IMG/VR virus record: IMGVR_UViG_3300017991_000056
Coordinates: 62,001 to 126,000 of that record
Direction: 5' to 3' (one strand)
Origin: a virus
Length of the DNA stretch: 64,000 bases
Shown in pieces: positions 14,493 through 23,300 of this stretch. How positions within the stretch are numbered: the stretch's first letter is position 1; each line of letters starts with the position of its first letter. The position numbers were made by a program, and so were the translations under genes. The notes under the pieces are model-generated. The model did no database searches. It was given only the letters and a program-made list of their open reading frames with translations, and was not told the origin of the DNA.

Positions 14493-15260
14493 GTGTTGAC
14501 CATCGGACAATTTGCTGAGCGCTCGGGTGTGCCGTATCACACCTTGAGGCGCCTTCAGGCAAGCGGCAAGCTGATGCCGTTGGTCGTTACTGATGGTGGT
14601 CATCGTCGCTATGAAGAGTGGCAGCTCGACGAGGCTGACAAGTACGTTCGACGCATGAAGTTGTTGCCGGGCGAGAGTGCGATCGGAAGTGAGCATCTGG
14701 AGCCCTTCTTCGCCTACTTGCTCGGCTTGGTTCTGGCTGACGGTACGATGTCCGACAGCGGTCAGGTTCAGATCGAGATGAAAGATGGAGCCTTCCTGCG
14801 AGAGGTCGGCAGGCATTTGAGTGCGGACGTCCATCCACGCAAGGGGCGTCCGATGTGGCAGATGACGGTGCCAGTGGCAGTCGCAAATAGGCTTTCTGAA
14901 TATAGAGTCTGCCCTCGGAAGGGAAAGACCGGCTTCGACATCCCATCGATGTCGAGAGTGTCATTCGGTCACTTCATTCGGGGGTTGTTTGACGGAGACG
15001 GAAGCGTCCATGTTGTATCGGAGTCGCGAGTGCGGCTCAGGTTTCATGGGCATTCGAGGCCGATGGGATGCTTGCAGAACACTTTCATGACAGAGTTCGG
15101 CTGGTATTTTCCATGGGTGAGAGATAAGAGAACTGCCGCAAGTGGGCAACTTGAGACGGGGAGGCATTCTGTCGTCTCCGGGCTTGGTGACCTCATGTAC
15201 TCCGCTGGCGGTGTGTGTCTGGCTCGAAAGAAGGACAAACTCATCCGAGAAGGAGGATAG
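14493..15260 (+). CDS. LAGLIDADG homing endonuclease with N-terminal MerR-like HTH
   Basis: 255 aa; the start codon lies three bases after the previous stop. Residues 1-30 (T-I-G-Q-F-A-E-R-S-G-V...L-R-R-L-Q-A-S-G-K-L) form a MerR/excisionase-type winged helix, and H-R-R-Y follows as in MerR proteins. Two LAGLIDADG helices follow: Y-L-L-G-L-V-L-A-D-G-T-M near residue 75 and F-I-R-G-L-F-D-G-D-G-S-V near residue 165, each with its acidic catalytic residue. The stop codon lies in the ribosome site of the split tail gene, immediately upstream of a group I intron. The enzyme probably cleaves at the intron-insertion site or the equivalent exon. Lower GC suggests recent arrival. Confidence 0.85.
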   Translation: MLTIGQFAERSGVPYHTLRRLQASGKLMPLVVTDGGHRRYEEWQLDEADKYVRRMKLLPGESAIGSEHLEPFFAYLLGLVLADGTMSDSGQVQIEMKDGAFLREVGRHLSADVHPRKGRPMWQMTVPVAVANRLSEYRVCPRKGKTGFDIPSMSRVSFGHFIRGLFDGDGSVHVVSESRVRLRFHGHSRPMGCLQNTFMTEFGWYFPWVRDKRTAASGQLETGRHSVVSGLGDLMYSAGGVCLARKKDKLIREGG

Positions 15261-15276
15261 TGTCATGGGTATGGGT
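15250..15276 (+). repeat. 27-bp direct repeat, copy 2 (leader and exon 1 of tail gene)
   Basis: Exact match to 14211-14237. It ends one base before the predicted 5' splice site (15277/15278), so the repeat boundary nearly coincides with the intron-insertion point. Here it functions as the true leader and first four codons of the tail gene. Confidence 0.9.
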
Positions 15277-16625
15277 TAGATTTTGACCCATCTCACCCTG
15301 TCTAATTGACTTGGAAGCCCAGAGGTGGGCGACAAGGCGGAAGCAAGGCAGTCACTAGCCTGGGCGCCGTGAACGACTGAGCGACAGGGACCATCAGACA
15401 GCGAAACGCTACCCGGCGGTTGCTGATGGTATGCGACAGTCTGGACTCCCCTATAACCGTACTGAAGGGGGAGAGGGTTGGCCGAAGAGCCGATCCCGCC
15501 ATCGAAAGATGGTTAGTAGGCGCAAGCCGAAAGTAACAGATCGATCAGGCATTTGCTCGCTTCTACAAGACTGGGCCAGCAACCGATCCGCTGCTCGTCC
15601 TCGCGACGGGTGCCGGCGTCAACCTCGTCCTGGAGCCGATCTACTCCACCTCCGTATGGGGCGCGGGCTGGTACAACGCTGCGTCGTCCGCGCATTACGC
15701 CGACAGCGCGATCCGGTTCGAGGGCAACATCGACTTCGAGCTCCAGGGCTCGGACGACATCTGGGATCTTCTCGGGAACTGGATCGTCAACGAGAGGGCC
15801 TATCCGAAGTCCATGGACATCTCGCCGGACGGCGCGAGGGTCTACGAGTACCACACGACCGGCGTCTATGGCGCCAACTTCGACCTGAACGGCATGTGGA
15901 ACACGAGCGCGGGCTTCTCCACGAGCCAGGGGTCGTTCGTGACGGTGAGCGCGGGGGCCATCGCCCTGGACAGGGACGAGGTGGACCCGGCCGGGGGCAC
16001 GGACTTCGGGGACTACTCCTACATCGACCAGAAGGAGGGCGTCGTCGCCGACGACTGCACCGAGCTGGCGGAAACGAACCCGCTGAACCCGAGCGGCAAC
16101 AATGTCGACCCCCTCCCGTTCTGGAGGACGGACGCGCAGCTGCTCACGGGCGTTTACTCGGCGCCCTTCACGGGGGGCGCCGTCCCGCAGGCCGACACGG
16201 AGACGGTGGAGTGGAGCGTGGACGTGACCCAGAACCACGTGGTTCTCTACACCTGCAACGGCAGCCGTCTCGCGACGGCGCTCCTTCAGGGGGCCATCGA
16301 CGCGACGGGCTCCGTCACGCTCTACAACGAGGATGGCGTCTTCGACCCGATTCTCGGGCCGGCGCACACGGGAAGCCTCACGGCTCCGTACCTCTACGCC
16401 GAGAACACCTGGTTCCGGGTGAGCATCCCGCGCGGAGCGGACCCGACGGTCTACATCGAGCTGCCGGCGGTCGTGGTGGAGTCTGACGACTACAGCATTC
16501 CGGGTCAGTCGGACGTCTCCTATCGGACGTTCGGGATCAAGGGCCTCGGCGGCCGCTGCAACAGCGCGGTCACGATGCCTCCGATGATCATGTCCGACAG
16601 CGCCGGCCTGTTCGTCGCTCCGTAA
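15265..16625 (+). CDS. Tail structural protein, gene split by a group I intron (exons 15265-15277 and 15544-16625)
   Basis: Exon 1 is ATG GGT ATG GGT T. Joined to exon 2 at 15544 it gives M-G-M-G-Y-Q-A-F-A-R-F, about 364 residues in total. The next gene starts M-G-I-G-Y-E-G-W-A-K-L, so the predicted splice regenerates the N-terminus of a paralogue. Without splicing, exon 2 has no good start until ATG 15813, and the obviously coding stretch from 15543 (Y-K-T-G-P-A-T-D-P-L-L-V-L) would be lost. The protein is beta-rich and acidic, with W-x-V-D-V-T-Q in the second half, like the next gene. Probably a tail tube or tail-associated protein. Confidence 0.75.
15278..15543 (+). ncRNA. Group I intron
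   Basis: About 266 nt with a recognisable core. P1: exon ATGGGTT (15271-15277) pairs with GACCCAT (15285-15291), leaving the required U.G wobble at the splice site. P3: CCCTGTC (15296-15302) with GACAGGG (15383-15389). P4 candidate: GCCCAG (15317-15322) with CTGGGC (15360-15365). P7: GACTG (15375-15379) with CAGTC (15437-15441). P8: ACCATCAG (15390-15397) with CTGATGGT (15423-15430). P9: CTCCCC (15446-15451) with GGGGAG (15468-15473). A GAAA-capped hairpin CCATC/GATGG follows. The last base is G (15543). It contains no ORF; the nearby endonuclease gene is just upstream. Confidence 0.85.
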
Positions 16626-16640
16626 CATGAGGGTGCCGGC

Positions 16641-17528
16641 ATGGGAATCGGCTACGAGGGCTGGGCGAAGCTGAAGGTCGACGCGGTCGAGGACCTGTTC
16701 CTCTGCACCGGGGCGGCCAACCCGAAGCGCCGCGTCCGTCTCGAGTCGTCGTCGGGTTACGGCGGCCAGATCAAGCTCCCCGTCGACGAGATCGGCATAG
16801 GGACTCCCAGGAACTACGACTGGGAGTCCTTCGACGGCTCCCTGGGCTTCGACGTCACCCAGGACCTGGTCACCAATCAGATCAAGCCGTGGATATTCGC
16901 CCGCCAGAAGGCGGCCCAGACCACGATGAGGACCAGGAAGGACAACGTCCAGCAGTTCGACAACTGCTACTGGAACAACATCAGCCTGACGGCTGGCGAC
17001 GGCTCCCTGGTGACGGGGTCCATAGGCTACGTGGCGATCCAGAGGGACTCCTACGTTCAGGGCGGCGACTACGTCGACGACAAGACGGGCGACGGGTACC
17101 TTTGCGATCCCGGCGTCCTGAACGTGCCGGAGCCGCTGGGGATAGACATGAACGAGTCCCCGATCCCGTTCTGGAACAGCTCGGTGGAGGTGGACGGCGA
17201 CGTCCTGGACTTCGTGACGTGGACGCTTGACTTCTCGCAGGAAGTGGTCAAGTTCTTCTCGTGCGAGGCGAGCTCGGTCCCGGCCGAGCCGAGGTTCATA
17301 GCGGTGGGTCCCATGACGGTGACGTTCACGGGGGACTACTTCTTTGCCGCGACGACGCCGACGCCGTGGGACATCCCGGACACCTTGGCGACCTTGACAG
17401 TGAACATAGCCGGGGAGACTATCGATTTGGCGAACCTTGAGCTTTCGACGGACGCCGACGACGTGAGGGGCCAGAACGACCCGACCGTCATTGCCGTCGA
17501 CTACGCCGCGTACGAGCTGGTGGCGTGA
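16641..17528 (+). CDS. Tail structural protein, paralogue of the intron-split gene
   Basis: 295 aa, ATG 16641. It starts M-G-I-G-Y-E-G-W-A-K-L and shares with the previous protein the overall plan: an N-terminal G-Y motif, a central stretch with S-x-G-F-D-V-T-Q and a C-terminal beta domain. This suggests a duplicated tail-tube or tail-ornament gene. Its N-terminus provides the key control for the intron prediction. No named family identified. Confidence 0.55.
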   Translation: MGIGYEGWAKLKVDAVEDLFLCTGAANPKRRVRLESSSGYGGQIKLPVDEIGIGTPRNYDWESFDGSLGFDVTQDLVTNQIKPWIFARQKAAQTTMRTRKDNVQQFDNCYWNNISLTAGDGSLVTGSIGYVAIQRDSYVQGGDYVDDKTGDGYLCDPGVLNVPEPLGIDMNESPIPFWNSSVEVDGDVLDFVTWTLDFSQEVVKFFSCEASSVPAEPRFIAVGPMTVTFTGDYFFAATTPTPWDIPDTLATLTVNIAGETIDLANLELSTDADDVRGQNDPTVIAVDYAAYELVA

Positions 17529-17583
17529 CCTCCGACGTCCGGGTGGGCGTCGGGAAATATGGATGATATGACATGGGCGATAG

Positions 17584-17635
17584 AGCACGGGAGCGATTCG
17601 CGCAAGGCGCGGCTGAGCACTCCTGTGCTTTTTTT
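17584..17635 (+). terminator. Branched rho-independent terminator
   Basis: AGCACGGGAG (17584-17593) pairs with CTCCTGTGCT (17620-17629), ten pairs including one G.U. Inside it CGCGC (17599-17603) pairs with GCGCG (17607-17611). Seven Ts follow (17629-17635). The gene downstream starts 16 bases later, so its ribosome site follows the terminator immediately. Confidence 0.7.
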
Positions 17636-17650
17636 GTCGGAGGATGAACG

Positions 17651-18133
17651 ATGCCGAAGGTGAGAGCCAAAGACGCGACGGAGAAGGCGGCGCAGACCAG
17701 GGTCGACGTCCAGGTGATGGAGCCCGGGAAGTACGAGGTCCCGGACGGCGCGACCTTCGACGTCAAGCTCCATCTGGCGGAGAGGGATGGAAGGTGGATC
17801 GTGATGGCCGGCCCGGGGAAGGGCGTCCAGGAGGAGACGGTCGTCTTCCGCATGTGGCGCTACCACGAGGCGGTGGAGCTCCGGAAGAAGGCGACGACCT
17901 ACGACCGGCTCCGGAGGATGCACGTGGTCGACCATGACGCCCTCAACAGGCTGAAGGTGCAGAAGTACCTGCTGTCCTGGACGCTGGACAGGGACAATCC
18001 GAGGCTGGCGCTGCACAGGGTCAACGGGGTCCTGACGGACGAGTCGTGGGACAGGTTCTCGAAGAGCCTCTATCCGGGCATCGCCACCACGGTCATAGAC
18101 GAGATGAACAAGGTGTATGAGCTTAACGGCTGA
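17651..18133 (+). CDS. Tail assembly chaperone-like protein 1
   Basis: 160 aa, ATG 17651 after GGAGGATGAACG. The C-terminal 110 residues contain F-R-M-W-R-Y-H-E-A-V-E-L, then R-L-K-V-Q-K-Y-L-L-S-W-T-L and a helical end (I-A-T-T-V-I-D-E-M-N-K-V). The L-L-S-W-T segment also occurs in the next gene and, less exactly, in the gene just before the tape measure. Position and pattern fit tail assembly chaperones of gpG/gp13 type. It overlaps the next gene by 17 bases. Confidence 0.5.
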   Translation: MPKVRAKDATEKAAQTRVDVQVMEPGKYEVPDGATFDVKLHLAERDGRWIVMAGPGKGVQEETVVFRMWRYHEAVELRKKATTYDRLRRMHVVDHDALNRLKVQKYLLSWTLDRDNPRLALHRVNGVLTDESWDRFSKSLYPGIATTVIDEMNKVYELNG

Positions 18134-18866
18134 CAACGCGGAGGCGATGGCCCGCCAGATAGAGGCGGCGACGCACTACCCGGACGAGGTGCATGTCCGG
18201 GTGGCGACGTCGTGGACGCGCGGGGTGTGCCTGCCGGACGAGTTCGGGGACGAGGAGGAGAGGGCAGTCTTCCGGACCCTGACCTACGGCGACAACTACG
18301 TCATGGAGAAGGCGTGCCGGTACGAGGTGGAGGGGCTGGAGGAGAGCGAGCCGTCCCACTACGAGGTGGACGTGAACGAGCTCCGGCGCCTGATCCTGAA
18401 AAGGAACCTGCTTTCCTGGACGATGGGCGCGGTGGAACGGGATGGCGGCTGGATGACGGACGCCTGCTACCGGAGGGTAGGGGCTCTTCCGGCCCCCTTG
18501 GTGGAGGCGTTCCTGCGGGAGTTCGAGAAGCATTCGATGGTGACGCGGGAGGAGGAGGTCACGATCAAGGTCCAGAGCGCGGCGCTGTTCTCGCCCAAGG
18601 GCCGGGGGGTCTCCGACGCGTGCGAGGCAGTGAGCCTCTTCTGCACGCTGGGGAACTACAGCGAGAAGTTCGGAATGGACAAGGGGAAGCTGTGGGACTT
18701 GCCGTATCGCGAGTTCGTCCTGCTGAAGATGATGATAGGACAGGAGGGCGAGGCTCACAGGCGCGAGGCGTCGAAGAGGAACGCCGGGTCGAAGTCCGGG
18801 ACCAGGATCGTGGCCGGCCATGGCGGCAGGGCGCGGCCTTCCCGCGGCATGGTGAAGAGCATGTGA
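18117..18866 (+). CDS. Tail assembly chaperone-like protein 2
   Basis: 249 aa, starting inside the 3' end of the previous gene. It shares F-R-T-L-T-Y-G...L-R-R-L-I-L-K-R-N-L-L-S-W-T-M with its neighbour, then extends by about 100 residues ending in a basic, serine/glycine-rich tail. The long form with a charged C-terminal extension recalls gpGT-type chaperones, but here it is a separate overlapping gene rather than an evident frameshift product. Confidence 0.5.
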   Translation: MSLTADNAEAMARQIEAATHYPDEVHVRVATSWTRGVCLPDEFGDEEERAVFRTLTYGDNYVMEKACRYEVEGLEESEPSHYEVDVNELRRLILKRNLLSWTMGAVERDGGWMTDACYRRVGALPAPLVEAFLREFEKHSMVTREEEVTIKVQSAALFSPKGRGVSDACEAVSLFCTLGNYSEKFGMDKGKLWDLPYREFVLLKMMIGQEGEAHRREASKRNAGSKSGTRIVAGHGGRARPSRGMVKSM

Positions 18867-18867
18867 C

Positions 18868-19644
18868 ATGGCGACAGATTCAGCGAGAAGATTGGGCTAT
18901 GGAGGCTCCGCCGAGATCGACGGGGTCCAGGTGCTCATCACGTCGGGCGGCTTCGGGAACGCCGAGACGCCGTCCTACCTGGAGCCTCTGTCTCTCCAGC
19001 CGTCGACGTCGACCAGGTCGAGGGTCCTGCACGCCGACGGGACGGCGGCGTACACGGGCCAGGTGGACTTCGACGTGACGGCCGAGTCGCTGGTCCTCCT
19101 GACGACGTCGAAGCTCCTCAGCCGCGGCTACACCTTCGACGTCGGCATCGACGACGGCGAGGACGGGCAGCTGATGGAGGACGTGCTGGTCACGTCGCTC
19201 TCGCTGAGCGGGGCGGCCGGGGGCCTCATCACGGCGTCGCTGTCGTTCATGGGTCCGGAAGAGGCTTCCTCCTCCGTCTTCGTGGCGAACGACTTCATAC
19301 GGGACCAGGTTCCGTACGGGTACTGGTACTCGGGTAACACGGATGTCCGGGACTGGACGTTCAACATGAACCAGGCGGTGACGCCGGTCTATGTCAACGA
19401 GGACGTGATGACGCCGAGGTACTTGAAGGTCGGCATCTTCGACTTCTCGCTGGAAGTGACCACGTACGAGCAGCTGCGTGCGCATAGCGCAATAACGATA
19501 GCGACGAGGACCTTCACCTTGAAGGGCAACACGACTTCCGAGGGCTTCAGCTTCACGGGGATGACGGACCTCGGGACCTACGCCCACTCGTTCGAGACGG
19601 CAGCTGACATCTCGGTCGGGTCGGACGACACTATTATAACGTAG
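18868..19644 (+). CDS. Tail tube-like structural protein
   Basis: 258 aa, ATG 18868 just after the previous stop. Contains R-R-L-G-Y-G-G-S-A-E-I-D-G near the N-terminus, S-L-S-L-S-G-A-A-G-G-L-I-T-A-S-L-S-F near the middle, and a beta-rich body with repeated D-V-T/D-V-L strands. This resembles phage tail-tube or minor tail proteins, and weakly the two M-G-x-G-Y proteins upstream. It lies between chaperone-like genes upstream of the tape measure, which suits a tube protein. Confidence 0.5.
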   Translation: MATDSARRLGYGGSAEIDGVQVLITSGGFGNAETPSYLEPLSLQPSTSTRSRVLHADGTAAYTGQVDFDVTAESLVLLTTSKLLSRGYTFDVGIDDGEDGQLMEDVLVTSLSLSGAAGGLITASLSFMGPEEASSSVFVANDFIRDQVPYGYWYSGNTDVRDWTFNMNQAVTPVYVNEDVMTPRYLKVGIFDFSLEVTTYEQLRAHSAITIATRTFTLKGNTTSEGFSFTGMTDLGTYAHSFETAADISVGSDDTIIT

Positions 19645-19656
19645 GAGGACGGGACG

Positions 19657-20337
19657 ATGGACGGAACGCAGGCACCGCAGACGCAGCAGGAGGCCTTCGT
19701 GGGGGCCCGGGGACCGCAGCAGCCGGCAAGCGTGGAGGCAGGGGCGCCCGAGGAGCCGAAGGCCCAGGAAGGGCCGCAGGGGCCTTCCAGGGAGGACCTG
19801 CAGAGGGGTGGCGACACGCTGGCGGCGCAGAACGCCGAGGGCATCGCGATAGCCGAGGCCCAGGGTGACGAGAGGGGAAAGCCTCCCATCCCGATGTACT
19901 TCATGGAGGCGGAGGACCGCCATCGGGTGGAGATCGACATCCTGATCGAGGCCCGGGGCATAGTGAAGAGCGTCTCGCGAGTGGGCCTCGGGATCGATTT
20001 CTCGGAATTCGACCACCACCACCACCTGGTCGAGTGGATGGAGTTCTCGCTTCCGGGGTACGAGGAGATTTCGAACTACCGCCAGAGGAGCGCGATCTAC
20101 CGATCCGACGCCGGCGGGATGGTGATAGACAAGACGCAGTTCAGGAACTTCCTGCTGGTCTGGCACCTGAAGGACTGGAGTATTCGGGGCCGAGACGGCG
20201 AGAAGGTCGAGCTGGAGTTCGAGGATGCTGGCCGTCTGACGAAGGAGACGATCGAGAAGGTGTACGCGATCCACGCGCTCATCATCGACGTCGCCATGAC
20301 CGCCTTCGAGAGAGACGCGCTTCTGATGCGCACGTGA
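19657..20337 (+). CDS. Tail assembly chaperone-like protein 3
   Basis: 226 aa, ATG 19657 after AGGAGGACGGGACG. The first 70 residues are Pro/Gln/Glu-rich and probably disordered. The remainder contains a D-H-H-H-H-L-V-E-W run, then F-R-N-F-L-L-V-W-H-L, resembling the L-L-S-W-T-L helix of the two upstream chaperone-like proteins. The end is helical. It is directly upstream of the tape measure gene, the usual place for its assembly chaperones. Confidence 0.5.
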   Translation: MDGTQAPQTQQEAFVGARGPQQPASVEAGAPEEPKAQEGPQGPSREDLQRGGDTLAAQNAEGIAIAEAQGDERGKPPIPMYFMEAEDRHRVEIDILIEARGIVKSVSRVGLGIDFSEFDHHHHLVEWMEFSLPGYEEISNYRQRSAIYRSDAGGMVIDKTQFRNFLLVWHLKDWSIRGRDGEKVELEFEDAGRLTKETIEKVYAIHALIIDVAMTAFERDALLMRT

Positions 20338-20345
20338 GGTGACCC

Positions 20346-23300
20346 ATGCCGAGAGAGTTCACTGACTTCACCAGGGACGTGGCCGGCGGCGCCGAGGAGA
20401 TTCGGAAGAGCCTGGACAGGGTGTCGACGTCCGCGAAGGGCGCCGACGTGTCGAGCGCGGGCCTCTCGGACACCCAGAAGGCGGCCAGGGACATCGCCCG
20501 GAAGTACGACAAGGCGATGAGCTCCGTCAGCACCACGCAGGAGACCGTCGGAAAGTCGGCCTCCAAGGCGGCCAGGGGGTTGTCCAAGCTGAACGCGGCG
20601 GCCGGCTCGGCCATGGCGACGGTCGGCGGGGTCGGGCCCGCCTACGGCGGCATAGCGGCGGCCATAGCGACCTTCCAGAGCAGTCTGTCCGGGCTGGCTG
20701 GCTCCGTGGCGGCGTCCAGCGGCGTCCTGGGGGGGTTGCTGAAGACGCAGGAGGAGATTGCCGAGAAGGAGGTCAAGAAGTTTCCGTGGATCGAGTCCTA
20801 CAAGGACGAGCTAAGCTCCATCGAGGTGGACCTCTTCAAGATGGAGAAGGGGCTCCTGAAGATGTCCAAGCAGGAGTTCGTCGATGCCAGCGTGGCGGCG
20901 GCCGGGAGAAGGGCGTTCGTGGAGTTCTCCGAGGCCCTGGACGAGGCTGAGAGGTCGACTCTCCAGATGGAGGTGGCGGGGATGGACCTGGACGAGGCGG
21001 TCAAGCACCTCGCCGCGTCCAACAAGAGGTTCGAGGCGAGCTTGCTCGACGCGGCTCAGGCGACCGAGGATTCCGCGAAGGCGTCGGGGACGTACCGGGG
21101 CGAGGTTGACAAGGCCTCGAACGCGGTTGATCTGCTGAAGGACAAGCTGAACGAGGGCAAGAATGAGGCCGAGGGTTTCGCCAAGGGGCTCGGGATAACC
21201 AACGGGGCGCTGATCGGCGGTGGCGTGGCGGCCTTCCTGCTTCTCCAGAAGCTGGGCGACCTCGTGGACAAGTTCGGGGACGCGGCGGTCGAGGTGCGAG
21301 GCTTCAACGTGGAGCTGGCGACGCTGGAGAGGTCGACCGGCTTCGCGAAGACGATCCCGGGCGGCCTGGAGGCGGTGCGGGACGAGCTCTCTCTGACGAG
21401 GGACCAGGCCAAGGGCTTCTTCGAGGTGCTCCGGGACGGTGCGAACACGGGGGTTGTGAGCGTCAACGAGCTTGTCGAGGCCGGGGCGGCCCTGCGGGAG
21501 ACGTTCGGCGGCGACGCGACCGAGAGGCTGAGGGAGTACGTCGACCTGCTGGAGAAGATACCGACGATCAAGACGGACCTGGCCATCTCGGCGAGCCTCG
21601 ACGACAAGGCGTCGGCGTTGTTCGCGCTGGCCGCGGAGGGAAAGATCGAGACGGTGATCGATCTTCAGGCGGCGGGGCTCGCCGGAGGCATAACGGTGGA
21701 GGCGGTCTCCCCCGAGGACGTGGCGATGCTGAACGCGGCCCAGGACACGGAGAAGACGACGGAGGACATCCATGACTTCCTGGTCTCCAAGCTGTTCCCC
21801 GCGGTGGGTCCTAAGATCGGAATGATCGCCAAGTTCACGTTCGGGACCATGGCTGCCATCGGCGGGGTCGCGGCGGCGATAGGGGGCGTGGGGGTGCTCC
21901 TGGGGACGCAGGTGGCGGCCCAGAACGCGACCACCGCGGCGGTCTACCTGAGCAGCAGGACCGAATCAGGCGTGAAGGCGGCTGCCGAGATCGCCGGAGG
22001 TTCTGGAACCGTGGGCGGTCTGATGGTCGGCCTCAAGAGGGGGTTCGCCGGGATCGTGCCGATGGTGAAGACGGCGGTCACGGGCGTCGCCGGCATGCTG
22101 GGCGTAGCGGCGATTGCCTTCGTCGCGGCCGGGTTGGCCGCGGACAAGCTGGAGGAGAAGTTCGAGGAGGCCGGGGACGAGACGGGGGCCTTCGCGGCCA
22201 GGGTGACTGGGGACCTCTCCAAGGTCGGGGCCGGGATCGCGGCGGGTGCGGCCATAGGGTCGGTCGTTCCGATCATCGGGACGGCCATCGGGGCGGTGGC
22301 CGGGGGCCTCGTGGCCCTCTCCTTGCAGGTTTTCGACACCGAGAGCGAGATAGGCAAGTGGCTCGTGGCCGGCAACAGCCTGGAGGCCAACATGTCGATG
22401 TTGGCCCCGGGACTGCGGATGGCGGTGAGGGGGACCGAGAGCTTCGGGAAGGCCTTCGCGGCCGAGCAGAAGAGGCAGCTCGGGGCCGGGCTCGCCCTTC
22501 AGCGGCAGATGAAGGCGACCGAGGCGGAGTTCAGCTCCATGAAGTTCCAGCTCGTCGATTTGCGGAAGGAGATGGCGATGTCCGAGCTCGGGCTCCTCGG
22601 GGACATCGGGGGCACGGCCAGGGAGTTCTCCGACGCGGTCGGGAAGGCGTCGTCGGCGGTCAAGGGCAAGTTCGGCGAGATCACCGAGACGCTGGCGAAG
22701 CGCCGGGCGAAGATCATCAGCGACGGCAGCCTGGACGCGACGTCGCGACGTCTCGCCCTGGACAAGCTGAACAAGTTAGAGCTGGACGCCACGAGGGAGT
22801 TCGTGGACGCTATGGACCAGATCGTCTCTCAGATGTTCAAGACTCCGGGGATCATCGCGGCGGGTCTCCGCCAGCAGATCGAGAAGCAGCGCCTTGGCGC
22901 CGGGCTCGAGATGGGCGGGGTCGGGGCCGAGGAGCTGGGGAGGTCGCTTGACAAGATGACGAAGGCGGCCGCGTCCGGGGCCGAGGAGGCCAGGAAGGCC
23001 ATGGAGGCCGCGAAGAAGGAGGCCAGGGAGGCCAGGAGGCAGTTGGAGGCCAGGGGCGCGGTGGCTGCCAGGGAGCTCGGTGTCGACGTCAATGCCAAGG
23101 GCGCGGCGGCCGCGGCGCAGAAGGCGGCCAGGGACGTCGATAAGTTCCAGGCCGAGATGGACGCCCTGACCGAGAAGCTGGATGCCGTTCCGTTCGTCTC
23201 GCTGGTGGACGGGGCGATTAGGTCCAAGCAGCAGATCGACATGCTGAACGGGAAGATCACCGAGGCGGTGGAGGACGGTGAGGACACCAGCGATCTGACG

